Assembly (NCBI GenBank): GCA_030248065.1
Contig: JASAMV010007208.1
Coordinates: 1-64,000 of the forward strand
From: Rhynchonema sp. JSB1_4
Lineage: Eukaryota > Nematoda > Chromadorea > Monhysterida > Xyalidae
Length of the DNA stretch: 64,000 bases
Direction: 5' to 3'
Under the pieces are notes generated by a model. It was not told where the DNA came from. It did no database searches and saw nothing but the letters and a program-made list of their open reading frames with translations. A program made the translations under genes and the position numbers. Positions 1 through 13,000 of this stretch are shown one piece after another (the first letter of the stretch is position 1; each line of letters begins with the position of its first letter).

Positions 1-1072
1 TTTTAGCTTTATTTCGCAAAAGCTTGTTTACGTTTGGAACCTAAATCGGAGAAATACATGGAACTGCTTTGGTAATTTTGTGCTCCAGAAGCTCTCGGTA
101 CTGACTTCATCTTGCTACAGCACTTCAGTTCCCGTTCCAGTTCCGGTTCAGGCGTTCCGGATCAAGAAACTAGGCCTTTAGCGGATACTAACACAACGCG
201 TCGCCCACATATAATTTCAGTGGCACGTTTTCTACCGATTGTACCAAAAAACTGTGAGTTGTGGTTCGAGCTCTAATTTCGGCTGCTGGAGATCTCGGAT
301 ACAGAAGTTAATGTCACAAGCGGATTCCCCGACGCCGAGAACCTAGAGTGACCAGTATCGTTTAGTCAGACGCGAAAATGCATCGGTGACGAATTTTTGC
401 CAGCCAAAATAAAAGAAAAAGGAGAAGAAGGTGCAGAAAGTAACACGTCTTGCGCTTTTAGAGCGTATCATTTTGTACCGCATATCAGAAGCCGTTGATC
501 CGCTCCCGTTCAAATTTCCTATGTACGGTAGCAGAATATACATTGACAGGTACGTCGTGCCCAGAAAGTTATTTTCAGAAATTATCTGCTTTCGTATCTG
601 TATTTGCAAGACGGGCTATTTTTAGCTGCCGGCACACAGCAACTCGCGACAACCTTATTTGGACGTGCGCTACCGCGCATGCCCTCATCGTTAGCCAGTT
701 GTCTTGTCAGGGTGGCAGATGCAATGCAAGTGATAGAAAAAAAGTACTCTTGTGTCCTATGTATAACTCTGGAAATCACATACTTTTTTGTAGCGCCGCC
801 CGGCCAGGGCGCGTTACTTTTTCATCATCACGTATTAATGAAACCTGTCCTTGTGCTTTGCCCCTTTATAATTGAAGCTTAACACGACGAGTTCCGACCA
901 GCCATTATGAATTTATGAGCCACTTTGATCATGGCTTCATGTGCTACGCCCTTCGCAGCCTCTGTTTTCCAAATGGACTTGCAGCATGACGTGAAAACGA
1001 TTGTATTTGAATACAAATTTCCATGTGCCAGCCGTAATGTTTCAGATTTCAGACCAACAACAGATCACCGCC
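1..1072. other. No gene recognised; 5' flank of the GPCR gene
   Basis: No reading frame here has protein-like composition or joins to a neighbour by splice phase. An acceptor-like TTTCAG at 1041-1046 lies about 27 bases before the GPCR start codon. It could be a cis acceptor for an unseen 5' UTR exon or a spliced-leader trans-splice site. Confidence 0.5.
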
Positions 1073-4000
1073 ATGACAATGGACTTTGACAATCTAACCA
1101 ATGCCCTAAATTCCACATTTCCCCCCACCCATCCAGCCCAGCGCTCCTATGCGCTGGCGTTGATGTCCACGTTGTTCTACTATGTGCTCAACGGCATTGC
1201 CTTAATTGGCACTCTGCTCAATTGTTTCGTCTTTTATCGACTTCGCCTGATTGTCAGGGAGAAACCGTACCTGAATCCTGCACTGGTGCTCAGGGCGATG
1301 TGCGCCGCAGACATGTTTTGTCTGATATTTCTGCTCAGCTACTCGTGGCTGGCTGAATTGATTCTGAATAAAGATGGGCTGCCTTGGCTGCTGAAATCCG
1401 TATTCTGCAAGGTCTGCATGTATTCGGCACACGTGATCAGTGCGTTCAGGTGGGTGGGTTCAGCTCAAATCAAACATTGTGCGCATAATATTGACGCTTT
1501 CGAAGAGATAGAAAAGGACATTCGTGCATGACCATGTGTCGCAAATGATGAGTTACATGGAGGAACAATAACCACTAATAAAAAAGATTGATTGAATGTT
1601 TCAGCGTCTGGTGTTGGCTGGTGATGTCGGCACAGCGTTACATCGCGCTGGTGCATCCATTCTTCTACCGTACGCACGCACGTTTGGCATCGCCTAATCT
1701 GCCATTAGTATTGGTGCTGGGCGCTGCATTGGTGGTCGAGCTGTGGATGGCGATTGCCATAGATGTCGAAAAGGTGGACGAGTACAGTCGCAAACTCGAT
1801 TGCGGCATGCCTCACAACAACGTGTTCACGCCGTGAGTTAGATATGAGAGAGGTGGCAATTTGGAATGTGTAAATGTGAAACTACTGACGATGACCTGGT
1901 GCGCCTGCTGTCTTCTCGTTGGCGCCAGTAGTACTGTTATAATCAACATTGCACTGACATGCACTGTTGGAAATGCGGTGGTTTCTCTGGAGCACTGACG
2001 AATTTCACTTGGAAATGTTCAGCAAGTCAAATTCCTGAAAAAGAACTGCTCAAGAATTAGAGCTCAAGTTAGAGTTTGGCGTTAAAATTATTAAAAATTG
2101 AAAACAATAAAAATTTCGATTTTTCGAACAGAAACCAGCACTACATCCTGCAATGGTTCGAGTGTGTGGTCACATTCTTTCTGCCCGTTCTCATCATAAT
2201 TGCACTCGATGTCACTTTGCGCATCATACAAGCAAAACGACCGAATTTCGTTGATCCGAACAGATGGGGTCTGATGAAGGGCAAGAAGACCGGGTCACCG
2301 AAGGTTCCATTACTTTACCGATGTTTTGTAGGGTATAAAATAGTCTTGTAGCACTATACCGGTTTAAGGGAATTCCAATTTTTTTCACAAAAGCTAATTT
2401 GTTGCAGAACAAAAAACACCGTCCGAGTGTGCCAACCGTGGTGACAACGATTCACAATGACAAATCGACAACAGCCAACGGACGAATTACGCCTGATGTT
2501 GAACATGATGAACCTGCGGAAACGGTAGAGCTGTTGACCAGCCAGGACCCGGACAAACCGACAGACAATCCAGATCCAGGTTTGTATTGCGTATTATTTA
2601 CTTTCGCGCATTTCTTATGTTTTATAAATTCCATTTTAATTTCGTTTGCCGTCATCCCTTATGTATCTACCGTCTGATGTGTCTGATGAGTCATACAGAG
2701 TCTCAGCCGGCCTAACGACTTGGACACAATTCTTACCCGTGTCATCATCCCATTGGAGCATTGAATAAGTGTTTTGGGGTTCCTCAAAATGTCGTGTTTT
2801 TTTTTCAGACCAAAACACCAATGACACGAAACGCTGCCAGGCGTTCTACACACGCAACCCGGCCATGTTACAGAAACATAGTCGAATTTTGAACGGCCGA
2901 CTGAGGGAATTGATTGATGAAAGGAGACGAAATTCGGAAGAATGTCGGGCAAGCAGAAGGTACAGATTTGTTTGTAAATATGTACCTATGTGCCTGATTT
3001 GGCAAGTGAAAAATCTGGTAGATTTTTAAGATACCGTCGAAGTAGCAATGAACCGGGGGTTCGCAACGCTTCGGAGAAAAGCAAAAAATCACGCACTGGA
3101 TCAGCTGATGATATTGTAAGTCTACGACACTGAAATCTCACGTCAGATTTTCATTTTAAAGTATGTACGTATTATGCAGAAAAAATGGTTAGAAACGTTC
3201 GTGCTTGAGCACAGGCATTTTCGGCAGCCCATTGAATAGTCTAATGTTAATGCATTTTAGAAATTAAACTTTTGCATTATTTTCTGGTGGACATGTCCCT
3301 GATGGAGTTGCTGTCAATCTCGTGGCATCTAGCGGTAGGGAAACATTTTATGCAGCGAATGAATGCTTATGATACGCGTTCTGTATTCCTCTTCTATCCG
3401 TGGTTCGACCTTGGGTTTCCCGCTCTCGTTCTAACGTGAGCTGCATGCAAATCACAATTTTTAATTGGGGTCTTGAAACTATATTATATACAGATATGTG
3501 TAATTTGTTCTGTGGAGTTGTGGTTGTCATTGTCCGTGGTTGGTACAGATCCCACAACAAGTAGCGTCCCAGTGCGCAGGATTTTTTCGGCCTCGGTTGA
3601 CTGCAGTCAACCGCAAGCCCACCGGATTGCTATCTTTAACACGCAAGGTATAGGCGACAGCGACCCACCGGGGGCTACCGCAGTCGACTGCGGTGGGGCG
3701 CGGTGACTGCGCACTACCGCGCTCCCTTGGCTTGCTCGCTTTTTGTTTTTTTATCGTACTTGCTGCTATTTACTTGCTTTTGAGCTCCATTCAGCTAGGT
3801 CTGGTTTGTGTTTCAAAAGTCGCAAATGCGGGTATTGCAATTCATCGAACGTGGAATGATAACCGCAGCATTTTTTGTTCTCAAACTTTACTTATTAAGA
3901 ACGAAAATCAAAATATGCATATTGGTTAGCTGTAAAAAACACGTGCAAATGTTGATAAAACGGCAGTCCAAGATACATACAATATACTGAAGCATTTAAG

Positions 4001-6721
4001 CGGCAAAACCATTCACAAGAAATTAGATGGGACACGAATTTCAGTGACGGAACAAATATTATGAGACATAATCATCCAAGAAGAATCACATAATTTCGCA
4101 TAATCACATGTCAAAAAACAACGAAACTAAGGCCAATCTCTGCGTGCATTGCGCGCTGCGGAACCGCTTATCATTTTACATGGAACTTGCGCATTTTGCA
4201 CACAAAGCTCGTGATTCTTACGTTCATCGTAGTTCCAACACCAGTACATAATCTGAATCATGTATACAATTCTGACATTCAACCCTCAACCCATCGTGAA
4301 ATTGCAAAACTGGATACCGTCCTCAAACGCATTTCCTGCAGATGAACCTGCAATATTGCTGTTACGTTGCGGTAGACGTCTTCGTTTGTAGGTGTGTTGA
4401 GCGTGCTGCTGCTTGTGGACAGTGATGTGATTTGCCAAGATGATGACCCCTCAGCTGTGTCGTCGCTTTGTCGGTCGTGTGAACAAGATGCTGCCCAAGG
4501 TCATTGCCAGCGGCGGTGGTCCAACACCGATAAATAATTGGGTTGTTGTGTTGTGACGTGAAACTTGCATGTAATAATAGTCTGGTGTGATGGCGAAATT
4601 GAAACTTGTATGTAATAATCTTGAGTCATAGCGCGAGCGTGAAACTTGTATGTGATAACGGATAGCTTGTTCTTTCTAATCAAAAGTCGTTTAATTATGA
4701 GAGTAGTAAGCCGCAATTTCGTACTATTGCATAAACAAAATTTAGTGCAGCATATTTTTACTTCGTGACTTTTAAAACACAAACCAGACCGAGCTGAATG
4801 GAGCTCAAAAGCAAGTAAATAGCAGCAAGTACGATCAAAAAAACAAAAAGGGAGCAAGCCAAGGGAGCGCGGTAGTGCGCAGTCACCGCGCCCCACCGCA
4901 GTCCACCGCAGTCGACTGCGGTAGCAGGCGGTAGCCCCCGGTAGCCCCCGGTGGGTCGCTGTCGCCTATACCTTGCGTGTTAAAGATAGCAATCCGGTGG
5001 GCTTGCGGTTGACTGCAGTCAACCGCGGTAGGCCGAAAAATTCCTCTTCTTCCGTGGCGACCTGGTTTCCGCTCTCCCGGAGCTGCACTGGGACGCAAAA
5101 TACAGATATGTGTAATTTGTTCTGTGGAGTTGTGGTTGTCATTGTCCGTGGTTGGTATGTACATCATGGTGATCTTTCGTTCAGATTTCTTAATTTTTTT
5201 GTGGGTCATACATTGCATACTTATAACTTTTCGGGTCTCAATTTTCGTAGTCCAGGCACATTCACAGCGTCAGAAATGAGGGTCGTGAATCGGCCAAGCA
5301 GAAGTTTGTAAAGAGGTACAATTTTAATACACGTGAGATATTTAATTGTGTCACAGTTTTTGATATAGTTGGCTCACTAATTTCGACCAGCGTGAAAGTT
5401 TGTCCCCTACACCAAAACAGAAGAAAATAGAGCAACAAACCACAGTGCAAAAAAAACTATGCTTAAGCATAGGCGCGCGTGTAAGTTGGGTGTGCATGTG
5501 CTGTTGTAGTAACGAAAAGGCACGTCACCGTGGTGGCTCTTTGGAGCCACACGTTGGCCGATTCAGAGCCCCTCTCTCCGACGCTGTGTTTTCATTCAAC
5601 TTTCTCTGGGCCGAAATTCACAAAGCATCCGCGTAACCTTACGTACAGTATGTGGTACGTATTATGTACCGTGGAAGTCAGTCAACGCACTCACACAAAC
5701 AGGCATATCGGCACAGCACCACACTGCTGCATGCCGCATATCCTCTAAAAGCAGCCCCTAAAACGAGCCGGCAATGCCCTTTTCGGGATGTTCGGTGAAC
5801 TTTTCTGCAACACGCTCATAATACATGATTGCGAATGCTCGTTGTTTTGTAATAACTGGCTGTTTTAGTACATTGGTCAGTAAACACAGTCGTACCTGCC
5901 TTGTTTTTCATATTTTAGCCCGCTTGTTACTGTAAGCCACCGGAGGTTATATTTTTTCGCCAAACACAATCGAAAAAATAAGAACCTCCGCACGAATAAA
6001 AGACGCCCTCCCCGTCATGGCCTGGCTGAAAAAAAAACAGAAAACGCAGGGCTGCTGTTTGAGGAAATACGGTGCAGCTCCTAAAAAAATCCCCTCTGCA
6101 CTGCAGTTTCACTATTTCAGCTCGTCCCACCGCAACGACCACGTGCGGCCACGATGGACTATGAAGCCATGAATGACACGCAGGAACGGGCTCAACTCAC
6201 AATGTTGCAATTTCAAGCCACCCGGGCAGCGAGATCGAAGAAACTGCTCCGACGATATCTGTGTTTAACGGCGTTAGTTGAATGAAATGACCGGGTTTGA
6301 AGTACGTATATACTGTATGCATCTGTCGCTTTTTTATGAATGCGCACTCCCATTAATGGGCATGCTGTCGTCTGATTCCACGCCCGATCCCCAACCGCTT
6401 TGGAATTGGATGGACACAGCACAAACTCCAGGGTGTACCAGGTCATCCTCAGTTTACATATTCACTTTCAGGGCCGATCTGCTCATGAATCTTCCGCGTG
6501 TGATGCATCGTCTGTACATGTCCAATCCGCATGCGACACCACCCACCGACACGGAACAACTTCTGGCTGACATTTTCGGGCTATTCTCAATGCTGCTCTA
6601 CTATTCACAATACAGCATCAATGTGCTCTATTTATGGGTACTCTATCCGCAGACCATGTCACGCTCCTCTGTCTTGCTCACGAGACGGCGTCCACCCGCC
6701 TCTAGTAATTGTGAAATTTGA
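1073..6721 (+). CDS. Rhodopsin-like seven-transmembrane G-protein coupled receptor
   Basis: Eight exons join in phase: 1073-1449, 1605-1832, 2132-2303, 2408-2579, 2809-2959, 3031-3115, 6121-6272 and 6472-6721, giving 528 residues. The start ATG has a good context, and the N-terminal tail carries two N-glycosylation sequons (NLT, NST). TM1 (about 28-56) contains GTLLN, TM2 has AAD at the conserved Asp, and TM3 begins after Cys112 and ends in AQRYIALVHPF, a QRY form of the DRY motif. TM4 and TM5 (ending FFLPVLIIIALDVTLRII) follow. A long hydrophilic third loop covers exons 4-7. TM6 and TM7 are short and divergent (QYSINVLYLW, no clear NPxxY). It should signal at the plasma membrane through a G protein. 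A peptide ligand is plausible, but nothing in the sequence identifies it. Intron 7 (3 kb) holds a transposable element. Exon phases are consistent; the weakest call is the 6272 donor (GTTAGT). Confidence 0.8.
3386..5155. mobile_element. Foldback/TIR element with flanking direct repeats in GPCR intron 7
   Basis: Arms at about 3563-3815 and 4776-5097 are inverted copies of each other, with short gaps. They contain internal palindromes around CCGCAGTCGACTGCGG and GGTTGACTGCAGTCAACC. Outside the arms, about 55 bases (3492-3545 and 5101-5155) are directly repeated and nearly identical. Weaker direct similarity extends left to about 3386 (right counterpart from 5041). The middle (3816-4775) has no coding capacity I can see. 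This looks like a non-autonomous DNA transposon. The long direct flank is far larger than a normal target duplication. Confidence 0.75.
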
Positions 6722-8763
6722 GTTTATGTTCCCTGATTTTCAAAGCGACACGGGGTCACCGAGCTTTAATTTTCCTTCCTTCTCCTTCTTTCCTTTGATT
6801 CTTTTTGGTTGCCTTTCCATAATGTACAGAACGGAGTGAAGCATTCTTTGTTCAACGTTACATTTGTGATATTTTTACATTTTTATAGACTTGCTACAGG
6901 ATCATTGTTTTATCTTACAGAGTTTCCGGGTATGTAAAAACGATAAAATTGAGAAAACAAACAAACAGCATGGGAATGAGTATTATACTTAGTGCGAAAT
7001 TTTTATATGACGCAAAACTTGAAAAAGAATGGTACACATCACTAGCAGCTTTGGCCTGGCAAGGGGATAAAGCGGGTTTTGCTTTTGTGAGCAGATTCAA
7101 ATCGGGCCACCGGCCCCATTCAAATCGCTGGGGGAATCATTCCGAAATATAACGCATGCTCACACGTCACCACGGTGCGGTGGTCGCACCTTGTTCGGGT
7201 CCGGGATGGAAGGGAGCCCAATGGTACACATGTATATAGTATTGGGCGGGCTGAAAGAGAACGCTGGCCACCTAAACGCAGCTTCATAGGACAAAATAAG
7301 GTGCACATGCTTTGGTTCGAAGTAATAAAAGCAATTTAGTCGCAGTTTCGCGAATCCGGTTCAAATGGTGCAAGATTACAATAGATCGCGCGGCCTTATT
7401 TTATGCCGAACGCACACGGCCATCTACACTTGGACCAACAGTGCAGCGAAAGCGAATACTTTAATGCCAAAATGACGGGGCCCGAGATTACATACAGTAT
7501 GTAGTATACCTATACCTTACATATGTACGTATACGTGCAGCGCGACACAGGCGGATGAAGCAAGTCTGGCCGATTGCGAGATAATAGCCAACCCACCTAT
7601 CCAGACAGACCCATGACACTCACTCTGTCTTGCTCCGAGACCAACCCACACGCACACACACAACTCAAATGAGCCATTTTTCACGAAAGCTATACATATA
7701 CTGTATGTATTTGGTGTTCCCACAAATGCCTTTGGCATTTAATGTTCCTTGTTGTTATGCGCTTGTTATACCGTTAATGTCGCTCGAACCATATGTTTTC
7801 GCATGCGGTCCATTTATCCAGGAACACTTAGCCTGATCAAGCACAAGGGCTGACTGCAAATGACGGCGACCATAAATTCAGTTTTCTTCGGGTCTCTGAT
7901 ACATGTGGAACTTGATTTATCCGAGGAAACATTGTTTATTTGAATCGTAAGTCTTTCGCGCTGCGTGTGGTCGGACTGCCTCACAATTTTATGGCTTCTT
8001 TTCTGGGCTGATACCCTGAATGCATACAATACCTTTACATTTTGTACTCAAATCCTCACTTCGCATCAGTACCGCGCTCTACGAAAGGAGCATAATATAC
8101 TGTATGTGCGTCGAAGCTCAGCTATGAGTTTACTATTTCAGGTTAACCTGACTGAAAGAGCGTAAGGTTAACTTGATTATTTTCCAGAGAACCTTGCTTC
8201 CTACCTATACCTACAAGCTCTAAATTTATCCACCAGATTGTAGTGCCCGGGAAGTTCCCACCCCTTGCTGCTTTATCAATGTGCACGTGTGGTCCTTTTT
8301 GCCGGCTTCGTCCGGCCGCTCTCTGACAAAAGCAAAAAGCGAAAAGCGAAAAATTCAGCACAACAGCAACTCCTTAACCACGGGCCTAAACCACAGTGAT
8401 GCTCAAACAAAATGTTTCAGAGGCTGTTTGGCGTGCGCTGTGGATGATGACTGCGCTGAAAAACTTTTTGCTTTCGGTTTTTGCTTTTGTCAGAGAGCGG
8501 CCTCCCGGATGCATTTTATGATGTGTCACTGAGTAAGCAAACAATTTGGGTACCCATAGGCACTACCGTTGAAACTTCGTTGTCGTTATGTCGCTTTACA
8601 AGGTACAAGGAACTATACATACCAAAACGTACTTTTTCATTCGAATCTGTTATCATGCTGACCTCAATGTGATTAGTTCTCGCTAAAAGAGGCCGCAGCT
8701 TTGAAATGTGATCGCCCTTAGTTATATGATGTGATTAATTCCGTACCGTCGTGTCAAAAAAAC
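6722..8763. other. Intergenic, no gene recognised
   Basis: Short AT-rich frames only. It contains several copies of the near-palindrome ATACTGTATG (around 7491, 7698 and 8097) and one hairpin repeat listed separately. Confidence 0.5.
8290..8515. repeat. Short inverted-repeat element (hairpin/MITE)
   Basis: About 60 bases at 8305-8356 (CGGCCGCTCTCTGACAAAAG and following) recur inverted at 8452-8510. The arms are separated by about 95 bases of unrelated sequence. No coding capacity. Confidence 0.6.
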
Positions 8764-8966
8764 AATGGTCGATATCAAACTTGGTGAGCGGGTGTGATCG
8801 GATCGGATCTGTGTACTGAGTCACTGTGGTTTGGCGAATGGAGACACACACCCATACGCGTCGAGGCGTATAACGAACGGACCGGTATTACGTGTGTGTG
8901 CGCTGCGGTGCACATGAGTGTGCGTGCGTTGGGTTTACGAGTGATTCTGAGTCGCAGCCAGACCGC

Positions 8967-9049
8967 GTTCCCATAGCTCAGTTGGTAGAGCAACTGGCTG
9001 TCCAGGCCTGGTGGCTGGGAGGTCGGAGGTTCGAGTCCTTCGGGGAGCA
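8967..9049 (+). tRNA. tRNA-like sequence, anticodon not assignable
   Basis: An A box (TAGCTCAGTTGGTAGAGC) and a perfect B box (GGTTCGAGTCC) are present. The D stem (GCTC/GAGC) and T stem (GGAGG/CCTTC) pair. The acceptor GTTCCCA pairs with GGGGAGC apart from one mismatch and one wobble. The anticodon arm does not fold cleanly. At 83 bases it would need a small intron, a long variable arm, or be a pseudogene. It lies inside a TIR element, so it may be a captured tRNA or a SINE-like head rather than a working gene. Confidence 0.55.
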
Positions 9050-9122
9050 TACGTTTGGTGTGGCGGTTCAGAGTTCACATCACATCAATGTGACTCCGAT
9101 CACATTGATGTGATGTGACTAA

Positions 9123-10007
9123 AGTGGGGAATCCTATAAATAGCATTCCTCTACTGCAATTCATTCATTCCATACCTTATACCGGAGATAAACAACCATC
9201 TATACTTCAACTGGCGGACTTCTGCGGGATATCGTGTCCCCTATATCCTCACGCAGTGCCCGAAAAATTACCGTAACCCTACGTCGTGGCCTCTGCTGAT
9301 ATTTTAGTCCAATTATGGCCAAGCTGCCTGGACATTAAATTATCCCCTTTGACCCTCGCTGACTTTGCCGTTATTGGGCCATGGAGAGCCCCCGATATGG
9401 AATTGGGCCATGGAGCTGCGCCGTGGAGTGCGCTGATGTTTTGCCGTCGTGCCGTGAAGACAATTTCGGACCGCAAGTGTCGTGGAATAAACTTGGATGA
9501 AGAAAACTTCGGACCGTGGCGTCGTGGAATAAATTTCGATGAAGAAAATTTCGGACCGATCGAGTCGTGGACTAAACTTTGATGAAGCGAGCCGATGTGC
9601 CGCGTTGATTGGCCGACGTGCGACGTTGATGATTGGAGATGAAGACTGTGGGTGGAGTACGACTAGCCGGAAAGATCTGCAGCTTCGAGCGTTGATGTTG
9701 GCAAGGACAGTGAGAGAAAAAGAATTTTGAAGTGTAGATGGTAATGTGATGCAAGCCACACGATGAAAAAAGGATATTACGGATATTTTAAAACAGTTGA
9801 ATTAACACTAATCTGTGATCTGTGATAAGCGCGTAATACAGTGACCCATGAAATGTGATTTAAACCCGTCATTTTCTCCCCAAAACCACTTGTCCTAGGC
9901 TCCCTGGCGGGGGGAGGAGTGGGGAATCCTATAAATAGCATTCCTCTACTGCAATTCATTCATTCCATACCTTATACCGGAGATAAACAACCATCTATAC
10001 TTCAACT
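9123..10007 (+). mobile_element. TRIM-like miniature LTR retroelement
   Basis: Two identical 90-bp direct repeats (9123-9212 and 9918-10007) flank about 705 bases without protease, reverse transcriptase or integrase. Each repeat carries a TATA box (CCTATAAATAG) followed by a plausible initiation region, as in an LTR U3/R. Just before the right copy is a purine-rich run (GGCGGGGGGAGGAG), the expected position of a polypurine tract. A primer-binding site is not identified. The repeats' identity suggests a recent insertion. The true LTR may extend beyond the 90 bases I can align. Confidence 0.55.
9465..9595. repeat. Tandem repeat, about 50-bp unit, inside the TRIM-like element
   Basis: Three imperfect units share GTCGTGGAATAAA followed by GATGAAGAAAA and TTCGGACCG. 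The third unit is truncated. Confidence 0.7.
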
Positions 10008-10055
10008 CTAAGTAGACAGATCCGGTCCGATCACCAAGTTTGATATCGACCATTT

Positions 10056-13000
10056 CTGCGCGACAAGCTTTTGCGTACAAATGCAATTTTCAGGAAACAT
10101 GCTGTAACTGTTATGGCACCTATGGAACAAAAATCTCATATTTTTCCTTCTGTTGCCAGGTTTTTTTTAATGGAACGGATTTAGTACCGCAGGTGCATTC
10201 ACGCAGCTTCTGTCGGATTTGATATCCGATAAATAGGGACCATTTGGGCGTAAAGTGGGCGCATAAGCTGACGAAAATTGGTCACGAGCACAGTTAGAGC
10301 GCACAGAACCAGGTGGTGTTTACGTTTGAAACACATGGAAACGCTTTTTGTGTGATCCGTTTTTTTACTTGCACATGCGGGTTGAGCGGAATGTTGTCAT
10401 GCCGCCACAGGGTGTCTCAAAAGTGCGCTCTTACCTTTATTTGCATAGTACATGTATAGCTGGGTGGATTTCGGTGGCAAAATCTGATCCTAGGAGGATT
10501 CTGCATCTGCGATAGATGCACAAAATTTTCACACACGCGCGCCGTTTGTCTGATTGTTCAAAGCCATTTTACATTTCAAATCATTTCTTCCTGCTGTTGC
10601 AGAAAGAGGTGCAACCAAGCAGTCGAAAGTGGCCAAGCATATTTTTTTGCATTAGAAAGTAGCTATTTTGTGCGTTCCTCACACGCAGAATCGGCCAAAC
10701 ATTCCATACCAGGCGCCCACAAATTAGGAAAATTCAACCGCTGCAACATTGGTTATGAAATGAACACAAAAGTGACAGCTAAAAAGTCTGTCAGACTGCG
10801 ACGGACACTCATAACGTCCATTGAATGGTGAAAAAATTTGCACATCTTTTCCAAACCCCCGAAACCTTCGACAGTCGCGGTGCGGCAATTAGAATTCGAA
10901 ATACATAAGTAGGAATCTCATTTTTACTCAGTGTAGCTTGTCAGAGTATGATAAACGCTGTCAGGAACTGTGCAATGACGTGCTCGACAACTGAATACAA
11001 AATAATAAACTTTTGTTGTTTCACTTTCCTTCCTGGTCCGACATTCCATAAGACAACCCACACGACCGACAAAAGAGATCCTTGCTACATATATTTATCG
11101 TCATGTCTCATTACGACGGTGGATGGTGCTTGTTGCGTTTATGGGTGCGGCTCATTTTGAAAAATATTTTGGGCATCGACCAAAAAAGAAAACTTGTTAC
11201 CAAGGCACTATGTTCATCAAATTGTGAAATTGGACCTCATGGCTGCCGCCCATGCCCTGCAAATTGCTTCGAAGCGCGCTCAAAATAATGCAGGATTTCG
11301 GTCCTACCCGTGTCCCGTAAATGGATCACTTGCAGATGAGATAAAGCTAAACACAATCTGTCGCTGTCTTTCCGCGCTTCGAGGTGGGACGCGTTTATAT
11401 AATCGGCGACTTGAGGTATCTGCGCTGAAACAAGGTACACAGCGGCGTCTCTTGTCTCTTTTGGATATGAAAGTGCACTTTGACACGACGAAAGAAAGCA
11501 TCTTTCTATATCCGCTTTTCGTGCAAGTTTGGCGGCGCAATTCCTGTCCAGTGGCGTTACGCAACAAGCAGTGGGCGGCATATTGCAAAAGGGTTGCTCG
11601 TATTATTTTGAGTGAAAAAAGGCTCATTTTCGTTCATGAGAGACACTGGAGGCCTGACACGCGGATTTATTCTTCGGCAAAAGAAGGGCACGCACTTTTT
11701 CATGATTTCTGTGCCACTGTTCGTGCTGTAGCTGTAGGTACATTTCATAATTTGTAAAATGTTATTCATTTTACAACCGACGCAATAGTTGTTTATTCTC
11801 ACTGTATGAATACCACAGAATGTGGCGATGACGTGATAACAGCTGTATGAGATTTCCATAGTAAAAGTTTGATGAAGTTGTTCCCCTCGCACATTCCGTG
11901 AATCAACTTATTGTATTTCCATGACTATGGTTCCCCAGTACCGCAGTGCAATACAAATTCTGGTACGCGTGTATTGCATGGATGCTCGATGTTTGTCTCT
12001 CTCACATTATTACGTCATTTTGTTGAATCCGGTTTGCGGGTTCCAGACAGCTGGTTTCGTACGTATAATGCTAATTACAGTATTTCAGAAGCACCTGGTG
12101 CTCATATCCTTGTAATCCCTTTGTGTGGCGGCGGTGGCAAATAACCATCACGCATGTGCACCCGTACTTTGAAACCTAAACCCCAAAACAGCTGTTTATC
12201 ATCACTCGGCTGTGTGACAAGTTTCTGGGCTACGAACGGAAGACAAAAACCGCTCGTTTTTTTTGAAACCCTTAATTTTTGTCATCATTATGTGATTGGC
12301 ACAATACGCGCAGTGCATTGACCAGGGCCATATCATAACGCTGCACCGCGATTGACGACAAAATGAAACCCGCAGCAAAACAAGCCGACCTAATCAGAGT
12401 GTTGTTTGTGTTTTTTATCCTGTGTACAGCACCGTTTCCGAACACGGCACTTTTTGGTGCGGACAAAAGTCCACGAGTGAAAAAGTATGCAGCTAAAGCC
12501 AAGGCAGAAAGACACAGCAGTATATTCTTCTGTGCAGGCACGTTCAATTCGGAACGCTGCTGGTTGGATACAGATTAGAGGAAGCCCTATAATTTTGCTT
12601 TATTCCATGCTTGAGCTGTTTGGAGGGGTATCCTTGCTGGACTGCGGACTTTCGCAAAATATATGGTTGTTAGGTATACCTACATACACGTACAATGGGC
12701 AGTACATAACGTATTAGCTCGTAGACAAAATAAAGCCATACCAATTTCGTAAAACATGTCATCTAGATTGACGTTCTGAGTTCGGCAAATGAAATTTCAG
12801 GCATATGTGCTTCAAGTTTGGAAGCTGGCTGATGTTTCACAACTACCAAAGCCGCTGTTGTGGATTTTCTCCTTTGACTCGGCCACAGACCAACCAAACA
12901 CAAGTTTGTTTAAGTGCACGCGCCGGGATGTCATAACGACGCTCGACATCACGACAGGAAACAATAAAGTTCGAATGGTTATGTGACTGACGGAGAAGCA

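Larger units (their letters stand above)
8764..10055. mobile_element. TIR-bounded composite element
   Basis: The ends are inverted copies: AATGGTCGATATCAAACTTG at 8764 and its complement ending at 10055, with further imperfect pairing inward through a GATCGGA motif. Inside are a tRNA-like gene (8967-9049) and a 90-bp direct-repeat element (9123-10007). Fragments of the same terminus (CACCAAGTTTG) recur at about 38960, 39390 and 56050 in introns, so the family is dispersed. No transposase is visible. Confidence 0.65.

Noticed and set aside
9340..9759. 139-codon minus-strand frame inside the TRIM-like element
   Set aside because: It covers tandem repeat units and shows no retroelement domain.
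11194..11757. Open frame of about 170-187 codons on the plus strand
   Set aside because: It overlaps long open frames on the minus strand, has no recognisable motif and no splice partner, and the region is otherwise non-coding in appearance.
12363..12578. Small frame with a signal-peptide-like N-terminus (LIRVLFVFFILCTAPFP) and dibasic sites
   Set aside because: The opposite strand has an equally hydrophobic frame, and there is no conserved peptide repeat, so a peptide precursor is not supported.
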